Assembly: GCF_018070575.1 (NCBI RefSeq)
Contig: NZ_JAGPXN010000001.1
Span: 1 to 64,000 of the forward strand
Length of the DNA stretch: 64,000 bases
Reading direction: 5' to 3'
From: Micromonospora sp. C31
GTDB lineage: Bacteria > Actinomycetota > Actinomycetes > Mycobacteriales > Micromonosporaceae
In this document: in pieces, positions 46,313 through 54,780 of the stretch
Layout of the letters: each line of letters starts with the position of its first letter
Position numbering within the stretch: position 1 is the stretch's first letter
Made by a program: the position numbers and the translations under genes
Notes under the pieces: generated by a model
Seen by the model: only the letters and a program-made list of their open reading frames with translations
Told to the model about the DNA's origin: nothing
Database searches by the model: none

Positions 46313-46768
46313 ATGGACGACATGGACTGGGCGCTGCTGCGGGAACTGCAGGCCGACGCGCGCCTCTCCTTCAGCGAACTCTCCCGTCGGGTGCACCTGT
46401 CGCCGCCGGCCGTGGCCGAACGGGTGCGCCGGCTGGAGGAGTCGGGGGTGATCACCGGCTACCACGCCCACGTCGACCTGACCCGGGCCGGCCGCACCGT
46501 GGTCGCGCTGATCCGGATGTCCTGCTACGGATCGCGGTGCATCCTGCACGACCCCGACGTGGCGCACTGGCCCGAGATCCTGGAGATCCACCGCATCACC
46601 GGCGACGCGTGCAGCATGCTCAAGGTGGCCGCCGGTTCGATCGGGGACTTCGAGGCGGTCATCGACCGGCTCGCCCCGTACGGCCAGCCGTCCAGCACGA
46701 TGGTGCTCTCCACTCCGCTCCAGTGGCAGCCCGTGACCCCGCTGCCCCCCGCCGACCGGCACCGCTGA
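46313..46768 (+). CDS. Lrp/AsnC-family regulator, probable kynurenine operon regulator
   Basis: A 151-aa protein: N-terminal helix-turn-helix (MDWALLRELQADARLSFSEL, then VHLSPPAVAERVRRLEESGVI), followed by an RAM ligand domain (HRITGDACSMLKVAA). AsnC-type regulators next to kynurenine genes (KynR type) respond to kynurenine or tryptophan. Here the gene diverges from the tryptophan operon by 181 nt, so control of that operon is likely. ATG at 46313; GAGGAAGTAAGG is upstream. Confidence 0.88.
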   Translation: MDDMDWALLRELQADARLSFSELSRRVHLSPPAVAERVRRLEESGVITGYHAHVDLTRAGRTVVALIRMSCYGSRCILHDPDVAHWPEILEIHRITGDACSMLKVAAGSIGDFEAVIDRLAPYGQPSSTMVLSTPLQWQPVTPLPPADRHR

Positions 46769-46858
46769 GCAACCCCGGGTTTGCCCCCCGGCCAGCGGGA
46801 AAGCAGGCCCTGTTGCCCGGGGGAGGAATTCCGGTGCTCGTCACCGGAAGGGGGGATC

Positions 46859-47368
46859 ATGCCGGTGCTCACAGCGTTCCAACGTGCCCTGACCGTGTTG
46901 GGCCTGGTCGGGGCGTTCGTCCTGACGACCGTCGCGCCCGCGTGGGCGGGAGAGGAAACCTTCGTCGAGGTGGTGCCCAACAGCGCGCAGGCCGGCACCC
47001 GGGTCAGCATCCGGGCCGGCTGCCACGACGCGAACGACCGCCAGGCCGACGTGCACTCCGACGCCTTCGGGCGGGTGATGCTGCGGCCCGACAACGGCTT
47101 CCTGACCGGTCAGGTCACCATCCCGGGCAGCAAGGAGCCCGGCGACTATCCGGTCGACCTGCGCTGCGACAACGGGAAGACCGCGACCACCAGGCTCACG
47201 GTGCTGAACATGGAGCAGCCCAGCAAGGGCCCGGCCACCGGGGGCGGCGGCACCGCCGGCGCCTCGGGCACCGGTTCGATCCTGATGGTCGGCGGCCTCG
47301 CGGTGGTGGCGCTCGCCGTGGGCTTCGGCTTCCTCGGCAACCGCCGCCGGACCGGGACCGGTTCCTGA
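46859..47368 (+). CDS. secreted, membrane-anchored small protein paired with a sortase
   Basis: A 169-aa protein. The signal peptide is about residues 1-30 (ALTVLGLVGAFVLTTVAPAWA). The extracellular domain (about 32-120) has one likely disulfide (Cys in RAGCHDAND and LRCDNGK). A Gly/Ala/Ser/Thr-rich linker follows, then a hydrophobic segment (about 141-158) and a basic tail (NRRRTGTGS). The layout is that of a sortase substrate, but no LPXTG-type motif is seen before the hydrophobic segment. The sortase gene follows after 12 nt. Confidence 0.8.
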   Translation: MPVLTAFQRALTVLGLVGAFVLTTVAPAWAGEETFVEVVPNSAQAGTRVSIRAGCHDANDRQADVHSDAFGRVMLRPDNGFLTGQVTIPGSKEPGDYPVDLRCDNGKTATTRLTVLNMEQPSKGPATGGGGTAGASGTGSILMVGGLAVVALAVGFGFLGNRRRTGTGS

Positions 47369-47380
47369 CCCGCCGTCGCC

Positions 47381-48232
47381 ATGGCCGGCTCCCAGAGGCG
47401 TACCAGGCGATCCGATCCGGGGCGGGTCCGGGCGACCACCCGGCGGGCGCTGCGGGCGTCCCGCCGGGCGGCGGCCGCGACGGCCCGACGGCTGCGCCGG
47501 GTGGCCGGGGAAACGGTGTCGGCGAGCGTCGCCACCACCGACCCGGCCGCCGGGCCGCTGCCCGCCCGACCCCGGCACCGCCGGATTCCGGCCGGCGGGC
47601 GACGGGTGGCCCCCGGCCGGGGGCCGGGCCTGCCGGTCCTGGTGATCGGAACGCTGATGGCGCTGATCATCACGATGCTCGGCGTGGAGCGGATCACCGG
47701 CGTGAGCGTGCTGCCGGAGCGGTTCCTCGCGGGGCTGCGGCCCGCACCGAAGAAGTTCCCGGTGCTGTCCGCCAGCCGACCCGTCGGCATCGCCATCGAC
47801 CCGATCGACGTCCGGGCGCCCGTGCACGGCGTCGGCATCGCCCCGGACGGCAGCATCGCGGTGCCCGACGCCGCCCGCGCCCAGGAGGCCGGCTGGTACG
47901 ACCGGGGCCCGACCCCGGGGCAGTACGGTCCCTCGGTGATCGTCGGGCACGTCGACACCAGCACCGGGCCGGCGGTCTTCCAGAGGCTGCGCGACCTGCG
48001 GGACGGCGACCGGATCGAGGTGGCCCGCCAGGACCGCTCGGTGGCGGTCTTCGAGGTCGACTCCGTCGAGCGCTTCGACAAGGACCGGCTGCCGGTCGAC
48101 GAGGTCTACGGGGACTTCAGCCGCCCCCGGCTGCGCCTGATCACCTGCGGCGGGCGCTGGGTGGGCGGCGAGACCGGGTACGCCGACAACGTGGTGGTCT
48201 TCGCGTCCCTGGTCCGGGCGCGCACGCCGTGA
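47381..48232 (+). CDS. class F sortase
   Basis: A 283-aa protein with a long Arg-rich cytoplasmic N-terminus (about 1-85), one TM segment (about 86-106, VLVIGTLMALIITMLGV) and the sortase domain from about 130. The catalytic His is in SVIVGHVDTS and the Cys in LRLITCGGRW, with the GYADNVVVFA strand typical of class F. It should act outside the membrane, probably on the protein of the gene 12 nt upstream. No ribosome site is obvious, consistent with coupling. Confidence 0.88.
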   Translation: MAGSQRRTRRSDPGRVRATTRRALRASRRAAAATARRLRRVAGETVSASVATTDPAAGPLPARPRHRRIPAGGRRVAPGRGPGLPVLVIGTLMALIITMLGVERITGVSVLPERFLAGLRPAPKKFPVLSASRPVGIAIDPIDVRAPVHGVGIAPDGSIAVPDAARAQEAGWYDRGPTPGQYGPSVIVGHVDTSTGPAVFQRLRDLRDGDRIEVARQDRSVAVFEVDSVERFDKDRLPVDEVYGDFSRPRLRLITCGGRWVGGETGYADNVVVFASLVRARTP

Positions 48233-48291
48233 CCGGCCGGGCCGCCGGGGTTCGTTGCGGCCCGCCGCGTTGCGGCAGGCGTGGCCGACGG

Positions 48292-48825
48292 TCAGGCAGC
48301 CTCGGGCTCGCGCAGGTCGAGCCAGTCGGCCCAGCGGGGATCCGGCGCCCGATGGCCGAGCACCCGCCAGGCGGTGCCCTTCGGGGCCGCCGGCAGCGCG
48401 TGCAGCCGCCAGCCCAGCTCGGCCGGCGTCTTGTCGCCCTTGGTGTGGTTGCACCGGGCGCAGGCCGCCACGACGTTCTCCCAGGCGTGCCGGCCGCCCC
48501 GGCTGCGCGGGAAGACGTGGTCGATGGTCTCGGCGGGGCCCCGGCAGTAGGCGCAACGCCAGCCGTCCCGGGCGAAGATGCCGCGGCGGGAGAGCCCGAC
48601 GTGGGTGCGGTAGGGCACGCGTACGAAGCGGGTGAGCCGGACGACCGACGGCACCGGCAGCGCGTCGCGGGCACTGTGCAGGATGCCGTCGCCGTCGGCG
48701 ACGCAGACCGCCTTGGCGGAGAGCACGAGAATCGCGGCACGACGCACCGACACGACGCACAGCGGCTCGTAGGTGGCGTTGAGGACCAGCGCACCGGAGC
48801 CCACCGTGGGTCGTATGTCAGGCAT
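48292..48825 (-). CDS. HNH endonuclease-domain protein (Rv2469c-like)
   Basis: A 177-aa protein from the ATG at 48825, which has GGAAGGG 8 nt upstream; a GTG 9 nt earlier is possible. The N-terminal domain reads LVLNATYEPLCVVSVRRAA. The HNH zinc finger has FARDGWRCAYCRGPAETIDHVFPRSRGG and a second Cys pair in CARCNHTKGDK. Relatives stand beside pepN and glbO in many actinobacteria. The target is unknown. It is not linked to phage or restriction genes here. Confidence 0.9.
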   Translation of the reverse strand: MPDIRPTVGSGALVLNATYEPLCVVSVRRAAILVLSAKAVCVADGDGILHSARDALPVPSVVRLTRFVRVPYRTHVGLSRRGIFARDGWRCAYCRGPAETIDHVFPRSRGGRHAWENVVAACARCNHTKGDKTPAELGWRLHALPAAPKGTAWRVLGHRAPDPRWADWLDLREPEAA

Positions 48826-49423
48826 CGCGTTCACCCTTCCGGTTCAGCGGCTCCTGCTCGCCACCGCCGACCGGGACCGGGCACGGCGACCCACCACGGC
48901 CGACGCCGGCCGGATCACCGACGTCCGTGCGCCCATCGTCCCTGATCGGCCCCCGGATTGCACGTACTAATGCTGGAAGCGACCTATTGATCGCCTCGAA
49001 TCCCGACAGGTCCGGCGTCAGGGGCAGCAAGATGGCCTCAACCGCTGTCGACGTTCCACACCCGCTCCTGGGTTCAGTTGCGCCGGACCGCGCCCGATGG
49101 TCTTGCAGGGCAGCGAGGGTCGGTGCTCCGGCGCCACTGCTGCCCCCCCGGTGCAGACCTCGGCCCGGACACGCGTGCCGCACCACGGCGGCGGTTCGGC
49201 CGACCAGGCGGCGTGCCCATCGCCACCGCCACCGTCATCCTCACCATCCGCAGCAGCCGGCAGCGCCGCCGAACGGCCGAGCTACCGCGCGTGAGCGTCT
49301 AGTTGGCTCCCGTGTCGCGGACCCTGCCCCGGCGGACCCCGCCACAGCGGCCCCTGCTGCGCCGTGCGCCGTGTACCGGAGCGTGACCGGCCGCCAGGCC
49401 GGACGCGCGACCCGGCGTGGCAC
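48826..49423. other. about 600 bp without a supported gene
   Basis: The stretch is mixed in composition. Short open frames on both strands lack ribosome sites and recognisable protein content. A minus-strand patch translating as ILLPLTPDLSGFEAINRSLP looks protein-like but continues into low-complexity sequence; it could be a gene relic. The HNH gene promoter must lie at its left end. Confidence 0.5.
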
Positions 49424-49451
49424 GACGGCGGGCCGCAAGCGGCCCGCCGTC
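49424..49451 (-). terminator. hairpin after the protease cassette
   Basis: Arms GACGGCGGGCC (49424-49434) and GGCCCGCCGTC (49441-49451) around GCAAGC, located 37 nt beyond the end of the two-gene cassette at 49488-50839. Confidence 0.7.
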
Positions 49452-49487
49452 GACCAGGCAGAGAAAGTCTGAACACACACGCTCCAG

Positions 49488-50129
49488 CTAACGGCCCGGT
49501 AGTCCCGGGTTCCTGTCTCTCCCTGCCGGCGGCTGTGGCGTTCGTGGGCCGTCTCCCGGGCTGGGAACTCGGCGGGCCCGGTATTCGCGGGCCGCGGCGG
49601 TGAGTTCCCGGAAGAACACGGATGGCGGTGTGATCTTGCCTTCGTTGCCGATTGGGGAGGGTGCCAGCGGTATGAGCAGGTCGGTGTGGGGTGAGTGCAG
49701 CCACAGGGCCATCTGGTAGAGCTCCGGGATCCGCAGGAGTCGCAGGTCGAACCCGGCGGCTTCGAGCTGCGGCAGGGCCCGCGCGGCTTTGATCGCGGTG
49801 GCAGTGGCTCCCACCGATGAGCTTCTGTAGAAACTCGGCGGGAAGGTACGTTCCGGCGTCTCGGAGACTTCGGCGCCGGCGATCACGTTGCCGCCGGACT
49901 CCAGCAGGAAGCGCCACCCCACCGGCTGCGCCCGCTCCAGACCGCCGTCGGCCTCGATATCGTCGGGTGCCAGGACGAACACCTGGTGCGGGGTGGACAC
50001 CTCCACGTCCTCCGGGGCGACCTCGCCCAGCAGTTTCGGGCCACCCCCGCCGGCCCTGGCGACGCGGCCGAGCTTGGAGCGTGTTTCCTCCCGGATCCGA
50101 CCCGGCGGCTCAGGAATGTTCAACGGCAT
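49488..50129 (-). CDS. hypothetical partner of the papain-like protease
   Basis: A 213-aa protein; ATG at 50129 with GAGAGG 6 nt upstream, 17 nt after the protease gene. No membrane segment is seen. A middle domain looks folded (STPHQVFVLAPDDIEADGG, GWRFLLESGGNVIAGAEV, SFYRSSSVGATATAIKAA, LRLLRIPELYQMALWLHSP). The N-terminus is charged and the C-terminal 25 residues are Pro/Arg-rich. I do not recognise the family. The tight pairing suggests it is a partner, inhibitor or substrate of the protease. Confidence 0.75.
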   Translation of the reverse strand: MPLNIPEPPGRIREETRSKLGRVARAGGGGPKLLGEVAPEDVEVSTPHQVFVLAPDDIEADGGLERAQPVGWRFLLESGGNVIAGAEVSETPERTFPPSFYRSSSVGATATAIKAARALPQLEAAGFDLRLLRIPELYQMALWLHSPHTDLLIPLAPSPIGNEGKITPPSVFFRELTAAAREYRARRVPSPGDGPRTPQPPAGRDRNPGLPGR

Positions 50130-50146
50130 TGCGAACCTCTCTTAGG

Positions 50147-50839
50147 CTAGTTTCTCCGCGTCTTGAAAGTTCGGTTCCATGTGCCGTTCACGCCGCCTGG
50201 ATACCCGCCGAAAAGCGTATCCCATTCGACCCAGAGGATGGGGGTTTCCTCCAAGCCGTCGTGCTGCCCTCCCGTGCCCTCCCAGGGGTCATGCACGAAT
50301 ACGTGCACCAGTTCGTTGCTGCCCGCCCGGTAGCTGTATCCCCAGATGTTGACGATGTGGCCGCTGAGCCCACCGCGCCAGCCGATGTTCATCACGATCG
50401 GGCGTCCGGCGTCTATCTCCGCCTTGACCTGTTCCTTCGTCAACGCCTTGAACCTTCTGAGCTCACCCCAGGTGATGGTGTTGGTGTCACGGGAGAAATT
50501 GTTGGGATCTTCACCGGCGGGAACCGGAACGTCGTGCCCGGCCACTTGCAGCGCCGCCTCGTCCGGCCAGTGGCCGTGGTTGCAATCCCAGGGGCCACCG
50601 CCAGGCGCACAACAGTCGTACGTCGGCTGATCAGGGTGTTGTGCGTGCCAGTCAGCAAAGATCTGGTCCATCACCGGGGTGGCGAGCTGGCACTGGGTAA
50701 AGCGCTCTGCGGCGGCGTAGTAGTTTGCCACGCTGACCGTCGTCGCGTTCCAGCACCAGTTGGTCTTCTGTTGGAATTGCATCCAAGACGAATAGGGGCC
50801 GATGAACTTGACCATCACGTCCGTGTCTAGCTCTGGCAT
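50147..50839 (-). CDS. papain-like cysteine protease (C70/AvrRpt2-like)
   Basis: A 230-aa protein. The catalytic Cys is in QKTNWCWNATTVSVANYY (about residue 29); Gln upstream in QFQQK would form the oxyanion hole. The His is in GLSGHIVNIWGY, followed by an Asp in VFVHDPWEG. Spacing fits papain-fold peptidases of the AvrRpt2/C39-like type. No signal peptide is present, so it is cytoplasmic or exported by a specialised route. ATG at 50839 with AAGGGA upstream. The cassette is visibly less GC-rich than its neighbours, suggesting acquisition. Confidence 0.82.
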   Translation of the reverse strand: MPELDTDVMVKFIGPYSSWMQFQQKTNWCWNATTVSVANYYAAAERFTQCQLATPVMDQIFADWHAQHPDQPTYDCCAPGGGPWDCNHGHWPDEAALQVAGHDVPVPAGEDPNNFSRDTNTITWGELRRFKALTKEQVKAEIDAGRPIVMNIGWRGGLSGHIVNIWGYSYRAGSNELVHVFVHDPWEGTGGQHDGLEETPILWVEWDTLFGGYPGGVNGTWNRTFKTRRN

Positions 50840-51125
50840 ACGCCGTCCCTTCGCTGCGCCAGTTGTGCCGTCGCCGGGGTTTCAGGACTCTGACCGTAAG
50901 ACCCGGAAAGAGGGTAGTCAATACGTCGCAGACAGTAGACGACTTGCGGGCGAAGCCCACACCGGACAGTTCGTCGGGTGGTTGTCCTAGATCCGATACA
51001 ACGTCGAGCGTCAAGTAGAAGTGGTTCTGTCACAGTTCCCGTGAAGGGCTCCGCAGGTCCACGGCCTACCTGCGACCGCCTCCGACAAGGCCCTTGGCGA
51101 GAATCCTTGCAGCGGCGTTAACTTT
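50840..51125. other. intergenic region upstream of the protease cassette
   Basis: About 285 nt of lower-GC DNA between the protease gene start and a gene relic. It probably contains the cassette promoter on the minus strand. No gene is supported. Confidence 0.4.
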
Positions 51126-51235
51126 GTGCACTTTCTGCGGGGATGGTGGCTGGCACCGAAGTGGGCGCCAACCGAGAGTGAGGTACTCAAACTTATTGAG
51201 GTGGCGCTTGAGGGACGTCTCGTAACTCGATGCGT
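51126..51235 (+). pseudogene. possible relic of a small regulatory or enzyme gene
   Basis: In this frame the translation HFLRGWWLAPKWAPTESEVL followed by KLIEVALEGRLVTRC looks like real protein sequence: it has a helix of the E-V-L-x-L-I-x-x-x-L-x-G-R-L kind. It then runs into low-complexity Arg/Pro/Gly sequence upstream of the mscS gene. There is no ribosome site. It may be the 5' part of a gene cut by the rearrangement that brought in the protease cassette. Confidence 0.3.
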
Positions 51236-51382
51236 TTCCACGGTGGATCATGTTGGGGAGGCAGGCGATCTCGACGGCCCTCGACGGCCCGCGATCCGAC
51301 AACCGCAACTGTCTCCGCAGCTAGAGGCCGGCGCCGGAGGGTCGGCGGGATCCAGCGCCACCGGGTGCGGTACGAAGACTGC

Positions 51383-52435
51383 GTGACCGCTGCCAGCCTG
51401 ATGCCGCCCGCTCTGCCCGCCGTCGAGGCGCCGGACCCGGCTCCGTCGCCGACCTGCCTGGACGACGCCCTCTGCAAGAGCGTCTACGACATGACCGGCT
51501 CGGTGTGGTTCGCCGAGGGCAGCTACTGGATCCTGCTCAAGCCACTGCGGATCGCACTGATCCTGCTGCTGGCGGTCGCCGCCCGGTGGCTGGTGCACCG
51601 CACGATCCGCCGGCTGGTGCGCACCACCACCGACGCGGGCGTGCCGACCATGCTGCGCCCGCTTCGCGAGCGGATCCCCACCGCCTCGGTCGAGCCGGGC
51701 GAGTTCGTCCCGGAGCGCCGCCGGCAGCGGGCCGAGGCGATCGGTTCCGTGCTGCGCAGCCTGAGCACCGCGTTCATCTTCGGCATCGCGCTGCTGATGA
51801 TCCTCAAGGAGTTCAGCTTCGACCTGGCCCCGCTGCTGGCCAGCGCCGGCATCGCGGGCGTCGCCCTCGGCTTCGGCGCGCAGAGCCTGGTCAAGGACCT
51901 GATCGCCGGCCTGTTCATGCTGATCGAGGACCAGTACGGCGTCGGCGACACCGTCGACCTCGGCGAGGCGACCGGCGTGGTGGAGTCGGTCGGGCTGCGG
52001 GTCACCACCGTCCGCGACGGGCGGGGCGTGCTCTGGTACATCCGCAACGGCGAGATTGTCCGGGTGGGTAACAAGAGCCAGGGTTGGGCCCTGGTGGTGG
52101 TCGACCTGCCGATCGGCTTCGCCGGCACGGAGGAGGCCACGGCCGTGCTGCGGACCGCCGCCGCCTCGGTGGCGATCGACCCCGACCTGGCACCGGAGAT
52201 CGTCGAGGCCCCGGAGGTGCTGGGCGTCGAGCAGATGACGGTCGACGGCGCGGTCATCCGTACGGTGGTCAAGACAACCGCGAACGGGCAGTTCGCCGTC
52301 GGCCGGGAGCTGCGTCGCCGCCTCGCCGAGGCGTTGGAGAACTCCGGCATCACCGCGAAGATCGCCGCCGCCCGGTTCTATCCCGGCATGCCGGTGCGCA
52401 CCCCCGGCGAGACCGGGCAGGGCGGCGCCACCTGA
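51383..52435 (+). CDS. mechanosensitive ion channel, MscS family
   Basis: A 350-aa membrane protein; start GTG at 51383. There are three hydrophobic segments (about 50-72, 135-155 and 160-180). The pore-lining TM3 and following beta domain show the MscS signature: LLASAGIAGVALGFGAQSLVKDLIAGLFMLIEDQY-type spacing, then GDTVDLGEATGVVESVGLRVTTVRD and the Asn in WYIRNGEI. It releases solutes on osmotic downshock. Single gene. Confidence 0.92.
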   Translation: MTAASLMPPALPAVEAPDPAPSPTCLDDALCKSVYDMTGSVWFAEGSYWILLKPLRIALILLLAVAARWLVHRTIRRLVRTTTDAGVPTMLRPLRERIPTASVEPGEFVPERRRQRAEAIGSVLRSLSTAFIFGIALLMILKEFSFDLAPLLASAGIAGVALGFGAQSLVKDLIAGLFMLIEDQYGVGDTVDLGEATGVVESVGLRVTTVRDGRGVLWYIRNGEIVRVGNKSQGWALVVVDLPIGFAGTEEATAVLRTAAASVAIDPDLAPEIVEAPEVLGVEQMTVDGAVIRTVVKTTANGQFAVGRELRRRLAEALENSGITAKIAAARFYPGMPVRTPGETGQGGAT

Positions 52436-52711
52436 GCCGGTTCCACGCCCCGGCGGCACCGCACCGGGGGGCGCCACCTGAGGCGTCCGCACGCCGGGCG
52501 GCGGGGGTCGCGAGCCGGGCGGCCCCTCGGGTATCGTCCGTTCGTTCAGTCGGGGATGCGACGATCAACCCCTTCGCCCTAGCCAGTCGTCGGACGATCG
52601 GGCAAAATCCGGTGCACGCGCTCCCCCGGAGCGTGATCACGTCCTCGCTGATCCGTAGATCCGACGACGGTTCCCGGGCCGTCCATCACGAGTGGCCCGC
52701 TCAGGGGAACG

Positions 52712-54121
52712 ATGGAGGCGACGGTGCCCGACGAGCGGCCATCCCCGGAAGGGCCGGCAACCTTCCGTGAGGTGTTCGCCAACCGCGAGTACGGCGCCGT
52801 CTTCACCGCAAGCGCTCTCTCCTGGATCGGCGACTACATCGCCAAGGCCGCCGTCACCCTGCTGGTCTACGAGGCCACCCGTTCCGTCGCGCTCTCCGCC
52901 GCCGCCTTCGCGGTGAGCTACCTGCCCTGGCTCGTCGGTGGTCCCCTGCTCGCCACGCTCGCGGAGCGGCACCGCTACCGGCAGGTCATGGTGATCTGCG
53001 ACCTCGTCCGGATGCTGCTGATGGTGTGCATCGCCATCCCCGGCATGCCGGTCCCGGTGATCCTGGCCCTGCTCTTCGCCACCACGCTGGCCAATCCACC
53101 GAGCCAGGCCGCCAAGTCGGCGCTGATCCCCCTGGTCCTCACCGGGGACCGCCTGGTGGTCGGGCTGTCGATGATCAGCAGCGTCGGCCAGGCCGCCCAG
53201 GTCGTCGGCTACCTGGCGGGTGCGGCCATCGCGGCGTTCGACCCGACCGCCGCGCTCCTGGTGAACGCGGCGACCTTCGCCCTGTCGGCCGCGCTGGTCC
53301 GCTTCGGCGTGGCCGACCGACCGCCGGCGATGACCGCCGCGCACCGCAGTCACCTGCTGCGGGAGACCGCGCAGGGCTTCCAGATCGTGTTCGGCACCCC
53401 GGTGCTGCGGGCCATCGCCGTGCTGGTCTTCGCCGCCATGCTCTTCTCGGTGGTGCCGGAGGGCCTCGCCGCCGCCTGGGCGAACGAGCACGCCAGTCAG
53501 CTGGACGCCGGCGCCGCCCAGGCCATCATCATGGCGGCGAACCCCGTCGGCTTCATCCTCGGCGGCCTGATCGTCAGCCGGGCGTTCGGGCCGGACCGCC
53601 GGCTGCGCCTGATGCGGCCGTTGGCGGTGCTCTCCCCGCTGGCCCTCGTGCCCGCCCTGCTCGACCCGCCGCCACTGGTGGTGGCGCTGCTCGCCGCGGC
53701 CTGCGGCTTCGCCGTCGCCGGCATGCTGCCGGTGGCCAACGGTCTCTTCGTCCGGGCCCTGCCCGCCGGCTTCCGGGCCCGTGCCTTCGGTGTGATGGCG
53801 ACCGGCGTCCAGGTCATCCAGGGCTTGGCCGTCCTGGTCACCGGGTTGCTGGCCGAGCGGTTCTCCATCCCGGTCGTGGTCGGGGTGTGGAGCGCGGCCG
53901 GGGTGCTGCTGATGACGCTCGCCGCCCTGCGTTGGCCGAGCCGGTCGACGATCGACGCGGCCATCGAGGCGGCCGAGCGGGCGGGCTCTGCCGCTCTCCG
54001 GCAGGCGGACGCCGCGTCCGACCCCGGCATGCCGGGACGGCCCGGCGAGGAACCGTCCGACGGGTCGATGGACCGCTGGGCCGTCACCCCGGCGAGGCGG
54101 GACAGCAGCGGCACACGGTGA
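52712..54121 (+). CDS. MFS transporter
   Basis: A 469-aa membrane protein from ATG at 52712 (AGGGGA just upstream), with about 12 hydrophobic segments and a hydrophilic 75-residue C-terminal tail. The start of the first helix reads EYGAVFTASALSWIGDYIAKAA, typical of the MFS_3 (enterobactin/macrolide exporter-like) subgroup. The loop after TM2 is ATLAERHRYRQVMV. The substrate is unknown. glbO follows after 58 nt. Confidence 0.88.
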   Translation: MEATVPDERPSPEGPATFREVFANREYGAVFTASALSWIGDYIAKAAVTLLVYEATRSVALSAAAFAVSYLPWLVGGPLLATLAERHRYRQVMVICDLVRMLLMVCIAIPGMPVPVILALLFATTLANPPSQAAKSALIPLVLTGDRLVVGLSMISSVGQAAQVVGYLAGAAIAAFDPTAALLVNAATFALSAALVRFGVADRPPAMTAAHRSHLLRETAQGFQIVFGTPVLRAIAVLVFAAMLFSVVPEGLAAAWANEHASQLDAGAAQAIIMAANPVGFILGGLIVSRAFGPDRRLRLMRPLAVLSPLALVPALLDPPPLVVALLAAACGFAVAGMLPVANGLFVRALPAGFRARAFGVMATGVQVIQGLAVLVTGLLAERFSIPVVVGVWSAAGVLLMTLAALRWPSRSTIDAAIEAAERAGSAALRQADAASDPGMPGRPGEEPSDGSMDRWAVTPARRDSSGTR

Positions 54122-54179
54122 CTCGGCCCACAGCCGGCACCTCCCGGTCGCCCGACGCGGCACCTGGCAGGATGGAACG

Positions 54180-54608
54180 GTGAATGCCGCAGGTGAGTCC
54201 GACCGTCCCGGTGCGTCGATGACCCTCTTCGAAGCGGTGGGCGGCGAGCCCACCTTCCGCAAGCTGGTGGACGAGTTCTACGCCGGGGTCGCCGCCGACC
54301 CGCTGCTGCGTCCCATGTACCCCGAGGAGGATCTGGGCCCGGCCGCGGACCGCTTGGCCCTGTTCCTCATGCAGTACTGGGGCGGCCCCAACACGTACTC
54401 GGCGCAACGGGGGCATCCGCGGCTGCGGATGCGCCACGCGCCGTACCGGATCGGTGCCGCCGAGCGGGACGCGTGGCTGCTGCACATGCGCCGCGCCGTC
54501 GAGAGTCTCGACCTGCCGCCGCAGATCGCCACCGCGCTCTGGGACTACCTGGAGCGGGCCGCCTACTTCATGGTCAACGCGATGGAGGACCCGGCGGGAC
54601 CGGCCTGA
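54180..54608 (+). CDS. glbO: truncated hemoglobin, group II (GlbO)
   Basis: A 142-aa protein from GTG 54180; Met14 is an alternative start. By hand alignment to trHbO: Tyr B10 in DEFYAGVAADP (Y34), Tyr CD1 in RPMYPEED (Y47), proximal His F8 in MRHAPYRI (H86) and Trp G8 in RDAWLLHM (W99). It binds O2 tightly and is proposed to act in oxygen and NO or peroxide chemistry near the membrane. Its place between the HNH gene and ettA is shared with mycobacteria. Confidence 0.95.
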   Translation: MNAAGESDRPGASMTLFEAVGGEPTFRKLVDEFYAGVAADPLLRPMYPEEDLGPAADRLALFLMQYWGGPNTYSAQRGHPRLRMRHAPYRIGAAERDAWLLHMRRAVESLDLPPQIATALWDYLERAAYFMVNAMEDPAGPA

Positions 54609-54698
54609 CCCGGTCGGCCCGACCGGACCAGCCGTCAGGTGGCCGGGGCTCGTCCGCGGAGACAGTGACCAGCGCGACGGCGGCGCGCCCCCGGCGGG

Positions 54699-54736
54699 CG
54701 CGTCGGTCCGCGTCGGGCGCGTCGGTCCGCGTCGGG
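54699..54736. repeat. two 19-bp tandem repeats
   Basis: CGCGTCGGTCCGCGTCGGG occurs at 54699-54717 and again at 54718-54736, in the gap between convergent glbO and the YbjN gene. Each unit is itself a near-duplicate of CGCGTCGG. No stem-loop function is obvious. Confidence 0.8.
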
Positions 54737-54780
54737 CGCCACCGGGCGCCGGATCGCCGCCCAGCGGGCCCCGGGCGGGC

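Noticed and set aside
51066..51308. Minus-strand 80-codon frame between the protease cassette and mscS
   Set aside because: No ribosome site and no recognisable content; the plus-strand relic in the same place reads more like protein.
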